In this document: positions 8,911 through 15,366 of the stretch, piece after piece | How positions within the stretch are numbered: the first letter of the stretch is position 1 | How the letters are laid out: each line of letters opens with the position of its first letter | DNA from: Selenomonas sp. FOBRC6 | GTDB lineage: Bacteria > Bacillota > Negativicutes > Selenomonadales > Selenomonadaceae | Length of the DNA: 60,578 nucleotides | Assembly: GCF_000286455.1 (NCBI RefSeq) | Contig: NZ_ALKG01000012.1 | Coordinates: 1 to 60,578 of the forward strand | Direction: 5' to 3' | Made by a program: the position numbers and the translations under genes | Notes under the pieces: generated by a model | Seen by the model: the letters and a program-made list of their open reading frames with translations, nothing else | Database searches by the model: none | Told to the model about the DNA's origin: nothing

Positions 8911-9222
8911 ATGACTGCCGCCCCAATGAAATGTATCGATCAGGATACGGCACAGCATCTCGCCGACCTTTTCAAGACGCTCGGCGATCCGACGCGCATC
9001 AAGATTCTCTCCCTGCTCACAGCAGCCGAGGAGCTGCGCGTCTACGACATCGCAGACGGACTGGACATGGGACAGTCCGCCATCTCGCATCAGCTGCGCG
9101 TACTGCGCACCGCCCGCCTCGTGAAGTTCCGCCGAGACGGGAAAGAAGTACTGTACTCGATTGACGACGATCATGTGCTGAAGCTCCTCGGACAGGGTCT
9201 CGAGCACGTACAGCACGCATAG
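8911..9222 (+). CDS. ArsR/SmtB-family repressor with CzrA-type zinc site
   Basis: Winged-helix metal sensor of 103 aa. The recognition helix is in MGQSAISHQLRVLRTARLV (about 55-73). The last helix reads DDDHVLKLLGQGLEHVQHA. Its Asp, His and two distal His residues have the spacing DxH-x10-HxxH of the alpha-5 zinc/cobalt site of Staphylococcus CzrA. No Cys pair for arsenic or cadmium is present. It should therefore repress a metal-efflux function when zinc is low, but no efflux gene lies next to it. Confidence 0.85.
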   Translation: MTAAPMKCIDQDTAQHLADLFKTLGDPTRIKILSLLTAAEELRVYDIADGLDMGQSAISHQLRVLRTARLVKFRRDGKEVLYSIDDDHVLKLLGQGLEHVQHA

Positions 9223-9242
9223 ATCACGAAAGGATGCTCTCC

Positions 9243-9974
9243 ATGAAACGCCGCGTCTTTCTCTCAACCGCTGTCGCCCTCCTCCTTGCAGCGGGCACGG
9301 CATTTGCCTCCCCCACCCTGCGCGAGGGCTCACACGGGCACGAGGTGCTCGTCCTGCAGCAGGCACTCCAAAAAGCGGGCTACAAGATCAAAAATGCGGA
9401 CGGCGTATTTGGCAAGGATACCGAGCGCGCCGTCGCCGAGTTCCAGCGCGACAACAAGATCAAGATTACAGGCGTCGTCAACAACGCAACGTGGCGCGCC
9501 CTCAAAAACTTGCCCGAAAAGCGCCCGTGGGGCATCGATGTCCCGCCGCCCACCGAGAAGCAGCAGCCGCTTGCCCCGAACGGAAAGACCATCCTTCCCG
9601 CGAGCAAGGTATCCGATGTCATCAAGACGGCGAAAGCCTACATGGGGACGCCCTATGTATTCGGAGGCACAACACCGAAGGGCTTTGACTGCTCGGGCTA
9701 CCTCCAATACGTTTTCCAGAAACAAGGTATCTCGATTCCGCGCACGGCAGACGAGCAGTACAAACTCGGACTGCGCACAAAGAGCACGAAGGAACTCGTA
9801 CCCGGCGATCTCGTCTTTTTCGAGACGTATGAAAAGGGCGCGTCCCACTGCGGCATCTACCTCGGCAAAGACGAGTTCATCCACGCCTCCACGAGCAAGG
9901 GCGTGCGCATCGATGCGCTGTCGAACGACTATTGGAAGCCACGCTTCCTTGGCGGCAAGCATATTGTGAAATAA
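9243..9974 (+). CDS. NlpC/P60 cell-wall endopeptidase with peptidoglycan-binding domain
   Basis: Exported peptidoglycan hydrolase of 243 aa. It has a signal peptide (MKRRVFLSTAVALLLAAG, cut near TAFA). A PG_binding_1 domain follows (about 27-85: GSHGHEVLVLQQAL, DGVFGKDTERAVAEFQ). The NlpC/P60 domain (about 120-243) has its catalytic Cys in FDCSGYLQYVF, His in ASHCGIYLG and a third polar residue in DEFIHAS. The start at 9243 follows AAAGGA. It probably cleaves stem-peptide bonds during growth. Confidence 0.9.
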   Translation: MKRRVFLSTAVALLLAAGTAFASPTLREGSHGHEVLVLQQALQKAGYKIKNADGVFGKDTERAVAEFQRDNKIKITGVVNNATWRALKNLPEKRPWGIDVPPPTEKQQPLAPNGKTILPASKVSDVIKTAKAYMGTPYVFGGTTPKGFDCSGYLQYVFQKQGISIPRTADEQYKLGLRTKSTKELVPGDLVFFETYEKGASHCGIYLGKDEFIHASTSKGVRIDALSNDYWKPRFLGGKHIVK

Positions 9975-9975
9975 G

Positions 9976-10004
9976 TTGACTTTTCCTGTGCCGCTCATTA
10001 TAAT
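9976..10004 (+). promoter_or_regulatory. tRNA-Pro/tRNA-Arg promoter
   Basis: TTGACT (9976-9981), 17-base spacer, TATAAT (9999-10004); transcription would start just before the first tRNA. Confidence 0.8.
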
Positions 10005-10014
10005 AGGGCGGTAT

Positions 10015-10091
<77 letters not shown>

Positions 10092-10093
10092 TT

Positions 10094-10170
<77 letters not shown>

Positions 10171-10180
10171 TTGAAATCCA

Positions 10181-10208
10181 CCGTATCGCCCAGGCGATAC
10201 GGTTTTTT
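10181..10208 (+). terminator. Terminator of the tRNA-Pro/Arg unit
   Basis: CCGTATCGCC and GGCGATACGG form the stem, followed by TTTTTTG. Confidence 0.88.
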
Positions 10209-10228
10209 GTTGTCTTTTTTTAACGCAA

Positions 10229-10260
10229 CAAAAAAGATGTGAGATTCTGCTCTCACATCC
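10229..10260 (-). terminator. tRNA-Ala terminator
   Basis: Minus-strand GATGTGAGA and TCTCACATC form a stem followed by TTTTTTG. Confidence 0.85.
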
Positions 10261-10273
10261 TGTGCGGTCTCTA

Positions 10274-10349
<76 letters not shown>

Positions 10350-10358
10350 GCGAAAGGT

Positions 10359-10387
10359 ATTATAGCGTAAATCACCTATATGCGCAA
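10359..10387 (-). promoter_or_regulatory. tRNA-Ala promoter
   Basis: Minus-strand TTGCGC (10382-10387), 17-base spacer, TATAAT (10359-10364). Confidence 0.75.
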
Positions 10388-10423
10388 GGGCTTCACGCAA
10401 AAACTTTTTCAAAAAAGTATTAC

Positions 10424-10447
10424 AAAACGAATCGTATGTGCTATAAT
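10424..10447 (+). promoter_or_regulatory. Promoter of the candidate toxin mRNA
   Basis: An extended -10 element, TGCTATAAT (TATAAT at 10442-10447), with a weak -35-like TTACAA about 16 bases upstream. Transcription would begin near 10454, just at the start of the repeat GAAAGGTGCTATC. Confidence 0.65.
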
Positions 10448-10509
10448 AGAGAAAGGTGCTATCTATTCGGTGGACGGTCAATCTAAGCCCGGAAGGGCGG
10501 TGATTGTCT

Positions 10510-10575
10510 ATGAACGAAACAAACATGACGCTGTTGCTGTTGATCGTTCTAGTATTACTTCTCAGTAAAAAGTAA
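10510..10575 (+). CDS. Candidate type I toxin, 21-residue hydrophobic peptide
   Basis: A 21-codon frame encodes MNETNMTLLL... ending LLLSKK: a short polar head, about 12 consecutive Leu/Ile/Val residues and a Lys-Lys tail. This is the layout of single-span membrane toxins such as holin-like (Hol_Tox) peptides. The start has an excellent ribosome site, GGTGAT at 10499-10504, placed directly after a small GCCC-GGAA-GGGC hairpin (10487-10498) that could control access. The frame is closed by a hairpin (10574-10607). A convergent promoter on the other strand suggests an antisense regulator. Family assignment is by resemblance only; toxicity is inferred. Confidence 0.65.
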   Translation: MNETNMTLLLLIVLVLLLSKK

Positions 10576-10655
10576 TCCGCCCCCTAGCAGCAAACTGTGG
10601 GCGGATTCTTTCGCAACCATAAGGGCTGACCGTTTACACGATAGCACCTTTTCTA
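10570..10655 (-). ncRNA. Candidate antisense RNA of the type I toxin
   Basis: A near-consensus promoter, TTGACG-17-TATAAT, on the minus strand (10662-10690) would start an RNA near 10655. It runs against the toxin transcript into the shared hairpin at 10574-10607, which on this strand is followed by ACTTTTT. The first about 35 nt repeat the motifs found at the 5' end of the toxin mRNA: GGTGCTATC, ACGGTCA and GCCC in the same order. No supported protein is encoded. RNA ends are predictions from the promoter and terminator. Confidence 0.55.
10574..10611. terminator. Shared bidirectional terminator of the toxin/antisense pair
   Basis: AATCCGCCC (10574-10582) pairs with GGGCGGATT (10599-10607) around a 16-base loop. 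CTTTC follows on the plus strand and ACTTTTT on the minus strand. Confidence 0.75.
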
Positions 10656-10661
10656 TTCCCT

Positions 10662-10690
10662 ATTATAGGACTTTTCTTTGAAATCGTCAA
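10662..10690 (-). promoter_or_regulatory. Promoter of the antisense RNA
   Basis: Minus-strand TTGACG (10685-10690), exactly 17 bases, TATAAT (10662-10667). It lies between the end of rfbB and the toxin unit. Confidence 0.75.
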
Positions 10691-10707
10691 GTGCTGTCAC
10701 ATGGACT

Positions 10708-11715
10708 TCAAGCCTCTGCATTACGCTTCTCATACGAGCCGCTGAGGATATCCGCCCACCACGCTTCGTGCTCATGATACCATGTAATTGTCGACTGGAT
10801 TCCGTCGTCGAACTTCGTTGCGGGCGTCCAACCGAGTTCGCGCCCAATCTTCGTCGGATCGATCGCATAGCGACGGTCATGCCCCTTGCGATCCGTGACA
10901 TAGGAGATCTGATCCTCGCCCTTGCCGAGCGCGGCGAGGATCGTGCGGACGACCTCGATGTTCGAGCGCTCGTTGTGCCCGCCGACATTGTAGACCTCAC
11001 CCACCGTGCCACGCCGCATGATTACATCGATGGCGGAGCAGTGATCGTCAACATGCAGCCAGTCACGAACATTCAGACCGTCGCCATAGACGGGCAGCTT
11101 TTCCCCCTGCATCGCACGAATCATCATAAGGGGAATGAGTTTCTCGGGGAACTGGAACGCACCGTAGTTGTTCGAGCAGCGCGAGATCGTCACGGGTATG
11201 CCGTAGGTGCGCGCATACGCCTGCACGAGGAGGTCGGCTCCCGCCTTTGACGAAGAATATGGACTCGATGTGTGGAGCGGTGTCTCCTCAGTAAATAGAA
11301 GATCCGGGCGGTCGAGCGGCAGATCGCCGTAGACCTCGTCCGTCGAGACCTGATGATAGCGCTGAATGCCATATTTGCGGCAAGCATCCATCAGTACGCT
11401 CGTCCCGATGATATTCGTACGCAGGAAAATCTCGGGATTTTCGATGGAGCGATCCACGTGGGATTCCGCTGCGAAGTTGACAACAATATCCGGCTGCTCG
11501 CGCTCAAAGAGCGCGTAGACTGCTGCGCGATCCGCAATGTCACCGCGCACGAACGAGAACTGCGGATTCTCCTGCGCCGCGTCGAGCGTTGCAAGATTGC
11601 CCGCATAGGTCAGCGCATCATAGCAGATGATCTGATCCTCCGAATGCTCACGCAGTTCATAGTAAACAAAGTTCGCACCGATGAATCCCGCCCCGCCCGT
11701 CACGATAATCTTCAT
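10708..11715 (-). CDS. rfbB: dTDP-glucose 4,6-dehydratase
   Basis: Converts dTDP-glucose to dTDP-4-keto-6-deoxyglucose, the second step toward dTDP-rhamnose for surface polysaccharide. The NAD-binding motif GGAGFIGANFV is at residues 7-17, the catalytic TDEVYGDL segment near 130 and YSSSKAGAD (YxxxK) near 157. Length 335 aa is typical. The other dTDP-rhamnose genes are not adjacent, so this is a solitary copy in this window. The C-terminus ends 18 bases before the antisense-RNA promoter. Confidence 0.93.
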   Translation of the reverse strand: MKIIVTGGAGFIGANFVYYELREHSEDQIICYDALTYAGNLATLDAAQENPQFSFVRGDIADRAAVYALFEREQPDIVVNFAAESHVDRSIENPEIFLRTNIIGTSVLMDACRKYGIQRYHQVSTDEVYGDLPLDRPDLLFTEETPLHTSSPYSSSKAGADLLVQAYARTYGIPVTISRCSNNYGAFQFPEKLIPLMMIRAMQGEKLPVYGDGLNVRDWLHVDDHCSAIDVIMRRGTVGEVYNVGGHNERSNIEVVRTILAALGKGEDQISYVTDRKGHDRRYAIDPTKIGRELGWTPATKFDDGIQSTITWYHEHEAWWADILSGSYEKRNAEA

Positions 11716-11779
11716 AGTTTCCGCTCCTTTTTTCTTTCTTTAAAAGATGATTCGACATCTCCTTCATTATTCCTTCATT

Positions 11780-11805
11780 TACAAAAAAAACATTTGTGCT
11801 ATACT
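11780..11805 (+). promoter_or_regulatory. Promoter and weak LexA/DinR-like site before the Y-family polymerase
   Basis: A TGTGC-extended -10 TATACT (11800-11805) has TTTACA about 16 bases upstream. The overlapping AAACATTTGTGC (11788-11799) matches the Firmicute LexA core GAAC-N4-GTTC at 6 of 8 positions. Damage-inducible control is plausible for a Y-family polymerase but weakly supported here. Confidence 0.4.
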
Positions 11806-11825
11806 GTCTCATGGGAGGGATAAAG

Positions 11826-13343
11826 ATGAAGGAGCGCACGTATATCGCCATCGACCTCAAATCGTTCTATGCCTCGGTCGAATGTATCGAGCGCGGGCTG
11901 AACCCGCTGACGACGCATCTCGTGGTTGCAGACGAGAGCCGCACGAGCAAGACGATCTGCCTCGCCGTCTCCCCCGCCCTCAAGGCGCACAGCATCGGCG
12001 GACGCCCGCGCCTCTTCGAGGTCATCCGCGCCGTGGAGCAGGCAAACGCGCGACGCAGATACCGCGCGCCGAAGCACACGCTCACAGGCGAGACACGGGA
12101 CAGCATAGAGCTTGCGGCACGCCCCGACCTCGGCATCGCCTATCACATCGCACCCCCGCGCATGGCGCTCTACATGGACTACAGCATGCGCATCTACGAG
12201 ATCTACCTGCGCCACGTATCTCCCGACGACATTCACATCTACTCCATCGACGAGGTATTCATCGACGTGACGAGCTATCTGAAGACGGAGCACATCTCGG
12301 CACACGACTTCACCATGCGCCTCATCCGCGATGTGCTACGCGAGACAGGGATCACGGCGACGGCGGGCATCGGGACGAATCTCTATCTCGCAAAGGTTGC
12401 AATGGACATCGTGGCAAAACACATGAAGCCGGATACGGACGGCGTGCGCATTGCGGCACTGGACGAGATGAGCTATCGCCAGCAGCTCTGGACGCATCGC
12501 CCGCTCACGGACTTTTGGCGCGTCGGCAGAGGCTATGCGCGAAAGCTCGAGGAGAACGGCCTCTATACGATGGGTGACATTGCGCGCTGCTCGCTCGGGA
12601 AATCAAATGCACGGCACAATGAAGATCTGCTCTATCGCCTCTTCGGCGTACAGGCGGAGCTGCTAATCGACCATGCGTGGGGCTATGAGTGCGCACGCAT
12701 GGAGGACATTAAGAACTACCGTCCGAAGTCACGCAGCACACATATGGGACAGGTGCTCCAGCATCCGTATACCGCGCAGAAGGCACGCCTCGTCGTCTGG
12801 GAGATGGCGGATGCCCTCTCCATTGAGCTGGCGGAGAAACGCCTCTCGAGTGACCGCCTCGAGCTGACCGTCGGCTACGACATCGAGAGCCTGACCCGCC
12901 CCGAGATCCGCGCCCTCTACCACGGCCGCATCCGCACGGATCGCTATGGGCGAAAGATACCGTGGCCGGCACACGGCAGAGTGCTCATCGACCGTGGTGC
13001 ACTCCCGCACGCAATCATGAAGGCGCTGACCAAACTCTTCGACGAGATCGTCAATCCCGCCCTCCTCATCCGAAGGCTCACACTCTCCGCACAACATTTA
13101 ATGACCGAGGAGCAGCACGCCTCCGCCGCCGAGCAAATCTCCCTCTTTACACCCGAGGAGACGGCGCGGAGCATACTGACACCTGCGGAGATTGCTGCAC
13201 AGGAAAAGGAAAAGGCATTGCAGGAGGCGATTATATCGATCAAGAAGATGTATGGCAAGAATGCCATCCTGCGCGGATCGAATCTCATCGACGGCGCAAC
13301 GGCACGCCTGCGCAACAGCCAGATCGGCGGACACAAAGCATAA
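11826..13343 (+). CDS. Y-family DNA polymerase (UvrX/UmuC-like)
   Basis: Translesion polymerase of 505 aa. The N-terminal catalytic motif IAIDLKSFYASVECIERG is at residues 6-23. The second acidic pair is in YSIDEVFIDVT (about 140-150). The thumb and little-finger regions follow (FWRVGRGYARKLEENGLYTMGDIA). Motifs and neighbours match the Firmicute UvrX/YqjW group rather than DinB. It starts at the ATG at 11826 after GGGAGG. A small partner protein is encoded 18 bases downstream, the usual pairing in Firmicutes and their mobile elements. Confidence 0.9.
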   Translation: MKERTYIAIDLKSFYASVECIERGLNPLTTHLVVADESRTSKTICLAVSPALKAHSIGGRPRLFEVIRAVEQANARRRYRAPKHTLTGETRDSIELAARPDLGIAYHIAPPRMALYMDYSMRIYEIYLRHVSPDDIHIYSIDEVFIDVTSYLKTEHISAHDFTMRLIRDVLRETGITATAGIGTNLYLAKVAMDIVAKHMKPDTDGVRIAALDEMSYRQQLWTHRPLTDFWRVGRGYARKLEENGLYTMGDIARCSLGKSNARHNEDLLYRLFGVQAELLIDHAWGYECARMEDIKNYRPKSRSTHMGQVLQHPYTAQKARLVVWEMADALSIELAEKRLSSDRLELTVGYDIESLTRPEIRALYHGRIRTDRYGRKIPWPAHGRVLIDRGALPHAIMKALTKLFDEIVNPALLIRRLTLSAQHLMTEEQHASAAEQISLFTPEETARSILTPAEIAAQEKEKALQEAIISIKKMYGKNAILRGSNLIDGATARLRNSQIGGHKA

Positions 13344-13361
13344 GAACGGGAGGAGACCATC

Positions 13362-13568
13362 ATGCAGCGACGCATCGAGGACTATGCGGACATCATCCAT
13401 CTGCCGCGCCCCATCTCGCGGACGCGTCCGCCCATGTCGCAGCATGACCGCGCGGGACAGTTCGCCCCCTTCTCCGCGCTCACGGGACTCCACGCAGCCG
13501 CTGACCGCACGGCACAGGAAAAAGCTGCGCAATACGATAAACACACGCCGCCGGAGCATATTGCTTGA
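13362..13568 (+). CDS. Small protein partnered with Y-family polymerase (YolD-like context)
   Basis: A 68-aa protein with the pattern DYADIIHLPRP...RPPMS..DRAGQFAPFSALTG seen in short proteins encoded next to UvrX/UmuC-like polymerases in Firmicutes. The segment DRAGQFAPFSAL is the family hallmark as I recall it. The gene has its own ribosome site, GGGAGGAG. It may act as an accessory to the polymerase, but its biochemical role is not known. Confidence 0.75.
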   Translation: MQRRIEDYADIIHLPRPISRTRPPMSQHDRAGQFAPFSALTGLHAAADRTAQEKAAQYDKHTPPEHIA

Positions 13569-13593
13569 CAAAAATCAAAAACATCGCTACAAT
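13565..13593 (+). promoter_or_regulatory. tRNA-Pro(CGG) promoter
   Basis: TTGACA (13565-13570), 17-base spacer, TACAAT (13588-13593). The -35 overlaps the stop codon of the preceding small gene. Confidence 0.85.
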
Positions 13594-13604
13594 ACTATCC
13601 ATGT

Positions 13605-13681
13605 CGGGATGTGGCTCAGCTTGGTAGAGCGCATCGTTCGGGACGATGAGGTCGCAGGTTCGAATCCTGTCATCCCGACCA
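13605..13681 (+). tRNA. tRNA-Pro (anticodon CGG)
   Basis: A 77-nt cloverleaf with stem CATCG/CGATG around loop TTCGGGA, giving anticodon CGG, and encoded CCA. The acceptor and T arms match the tRNA-Pro(TGG) 3.6 kb upstream, so the two are likely paralogues. Confidence 0.95.
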
Positions 13682-13698
13682 TCTTCATATGGATATGA

Positions 13699-13726
13699 GC
13701 CGGAGCCATTGGGCGCCGGTGTTTTT
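13699..13726 (+). terminator. Terminator after tRNA-Pro(CGG)
   Basis: CCGGAGCC and GGCGCCGG form a stem with one mismatch, followed by TGTTTTTATTT. Confidence 0.7.
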
Positions 13727-13742
13727 ATTTCCGGAGGCAAAT

Positions 13743-14300
13743 ATGGGAGACGAACGCAAACGCTGCAGTTGGGTGAAACTGGATGATCCCATCTATGTGA
13801 AATACCACGATGAGGAATGGGGGCAGCCGCTTCACGATGACCGTGCGCTCTACGAGCTGTTCATCCTTGAGACCTTTCAGGCGGGGCTGTCATGGGCGAC
13901 AATCCTGCACAAGCGCGAGAACTTCCGCCGCGCGTACGAGGGATTTATCCCCGAACGTGTCGCCGCCTTTAATGAGAGAAAAGTCGAAGAACTCATGCAG
14001 GATGCGGGCATCGTCCGCAACCGTCGCAAGATTGAGGCAAGCATCATAAACAGCCGCATCTTTCTCGATATCGTGCGCGAATTTGGCTCGTTCGACCGCT
14101 ATATCTGGGGATTTACGGATGGGAAATCCATCCGCGAAAGCTGTGAACTGCGCACGACCTCCCCTCTCTCGGATGAGGTCTCAAAGGATCTGAAGCGGCG
14201 CGGCATGAAATTCGTCGGCTCGACCTGCATCTACTCGACACTGCAGGCGATTGGCATCCTTGCTGCGCACACGGACGACTGCGATTGGAGCAAGTCATGA
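13743..14300 (+). CDS. tag: DNA-3-methyladenine glycosylase I
   Basis: Removes 3-methyladenine from alkylated DNA. The 185-aa protein opens with RCSWVKLDDPIYVKYHDEEWG, the zinc-site and substrate-pocket segment of the Tag family. It includes FETFQAGLSW-like LETFQAGLSWATIL with the pocket Trp, and ends with the zinc ligands (FVGSTCIYSTLQAIG...HTDDC). The start at 13743 follows GGAGG. Its stop codon overlaps the azlC start (ATGA), so the repair enzyme and the exporter are translated from one message. Confidence 0.92.
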   Translation: MGDERKRCSWVKLDDPIYVKYHDEEWGQPLHDDRALYELFILETFQAGLSWATILHKRENFRRAYEGFIPERVAAFNERKVEELMQDAGIVRNRRKIEASIINSRIFLDIVREFGSFDRYIWGFTDGKSIRESCELRTTSPLSDEVSKDLKRRGMKFVGSTCIYSTLQAIGILAAHTDDCDWSKS

Positions 14301-15004
14301 GCGGCGGCGATCCACGCCTTGTCGCCCTGCGCGCCGCCCTCCCCTATACCCTGCCGATTCTCGCAGGCTTCCTCTTCCTCGGACTCGCCTACGGCATCTA
14401 TACAAACGTCTCGGGCTTCTCGTTCTGGTATCCGATGGCGATGAGTGCGCTCATCTTCGGCGGCTCGCTCGAATTCATTGCAACGGCACTCCTCCTCAGC
14501 CCCTTTGCCCCGCTGCAGACCTTCCTGCTCGCATTCATGGTGCAGGGACGCCATATCTTCTACGGCATCTCTATGTTTGAGAAGTACCGCGGCACAGGGT
14601 GGAAGAAGCCCTATCTCATCTATGGCATGTGCGATGAATCCTTCTCCATCAACTACACGGCGAAGATTCCGCAGGGCATCGATGCGAGCTGGTTCATGTT
14701 CTTTGTGACCCTCCTCAACCAGCTCTACTGGGTTGCGGGTGCGACGATCGGCGGTCTTGTGGGCACAAGCCTCCCCATCAATACGGAGGGTATTGAGTTC
14801 GCAATGACGGCTCTCTTTGTTGTCATCTTTATGGAGCAGTGGATGAATGACCCGCAGCATTATACGGGTATCCTCGGACTCGCAGCGGCGGGCATTGCAC
14901 TCTCCATCTTCGAACGCGATGCCTTTATGCTGCCGACCATGTTCATCATCCTCGTGGGCTGCCTCGCTGCACGCCCGCTCATCGAAGGGAGGCGGGCGGC
15001 ATGA
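14297..15004 (+). CDS. azlC: Branched-chain amino acid exporter, large subunit AzlC
   Basis: Inner-membrane protein of 235 aa with several hydrophobic spans and the AzlC family core (FGGSLEFIATALLL, MVQGRHIFYGISMF, YGMCDESFSI). AzlCD pairs export branched-chain amino acids or their analogues. The ATG at 14297 overlaps the tag stop and is preferred to the TTG at 14285. It is translationally coupled to azlD through another ATGA overlap. Confidence 0.9.
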   Translation: MSGGDPRLVALRAALPYTLPILAGFLFLGLAYGIYTNVSGFSFWYPMAMSALIFGGSLEFIATALLLSPFAPLQTFLLAFMVQGRHIFYGISMFEKYRGTGWKKPYLIYGMCDESFSINYTAKIPQGIDASWFMFFVTLLNQLYWVAGATIGGLVGTSLPINTEGIEFAMTALFVVIFMEQWMNDPQHYTGILGLAAAGIALSIFERDAFMLPTMFIILVGCLAARPLIEGRRAA

Positions 15005-15333
15005 CATTCCCCGAGGAATGTATCACCATCGCACTCTGTGCACTTGCAAGCGTACTCACGCGAGCCCTTCCCTTCCTCCTGCTCTCAGAGAAGAAGCCGA
15101 CGCCGCCCATCATCCGCTACCTCGGCAACGTCCTCCCCGCCGCTGTCTTCGGCATGCTCATCGTCTACTGTCTGAAAGATACGACCTTCTTCAGCGGCAC
15201 GCACGGTCTGCCGGAGCTTGCGGGGATACTCATGACGGCGGTGCTTCATCTGAAATTTCGCCAGATGCTCCTCTCCATTGGAGGCGGGACGGCGGTCTAT
15301 ATGATACTAATTCAATGCGTATTCATCCCATAA
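15001..15333 (+). CDS. azlD: Branched-chain amino acid exporter, small subunit AzlD
   Basis: A 110-aa protein with four predicted membrane spans. The conserved AzlD segment RALPFLLLSEKKPTPPIIRYLGNVLPAA occupies about residues 22-49. It overlaps azlC by 4 bases and is followed by a bidirectional terminator. Confidence 0.9.
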   Translation: MTFPEECITIALCALASVLTRALPFLLLSEKKPTPPIIRYLGNVLPAAVFGMLIVYCLKDTTFFSGTHGLPELAGILMTAVLHLKFRQMLLSIGGGTAVYMILIQCVFIP

Positions 15334-15365
15334 AAAAATTCCCCATACAGGGGAATTTTTTTATG
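15334..15365. terminator. Bidirectional terminator between azlD and the RND gene
   Basis: AAATTCCCC and GGGGAATTT form a stem with A-rich and T-rich flanks on both sides, so it serves both convergent genes. Confidence 0.88.
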
Positions 15366-15366
15366 G

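Noticed and set aside
10570-10630. A 21-codon minus-strand frame (MVAKESAHSLL...) in the antisense RNA
   Set aside because: No ribosome site precedes it and it crosses the terminator stem. The equal length to the toxin peptide is probably chance.
11716-13743. Integrated element at the tRNA-Pro gene
   Set aside because: No integrase, no duplicated tRNA end and no other mobile genes were seen; only the polymerase pair hints at it.
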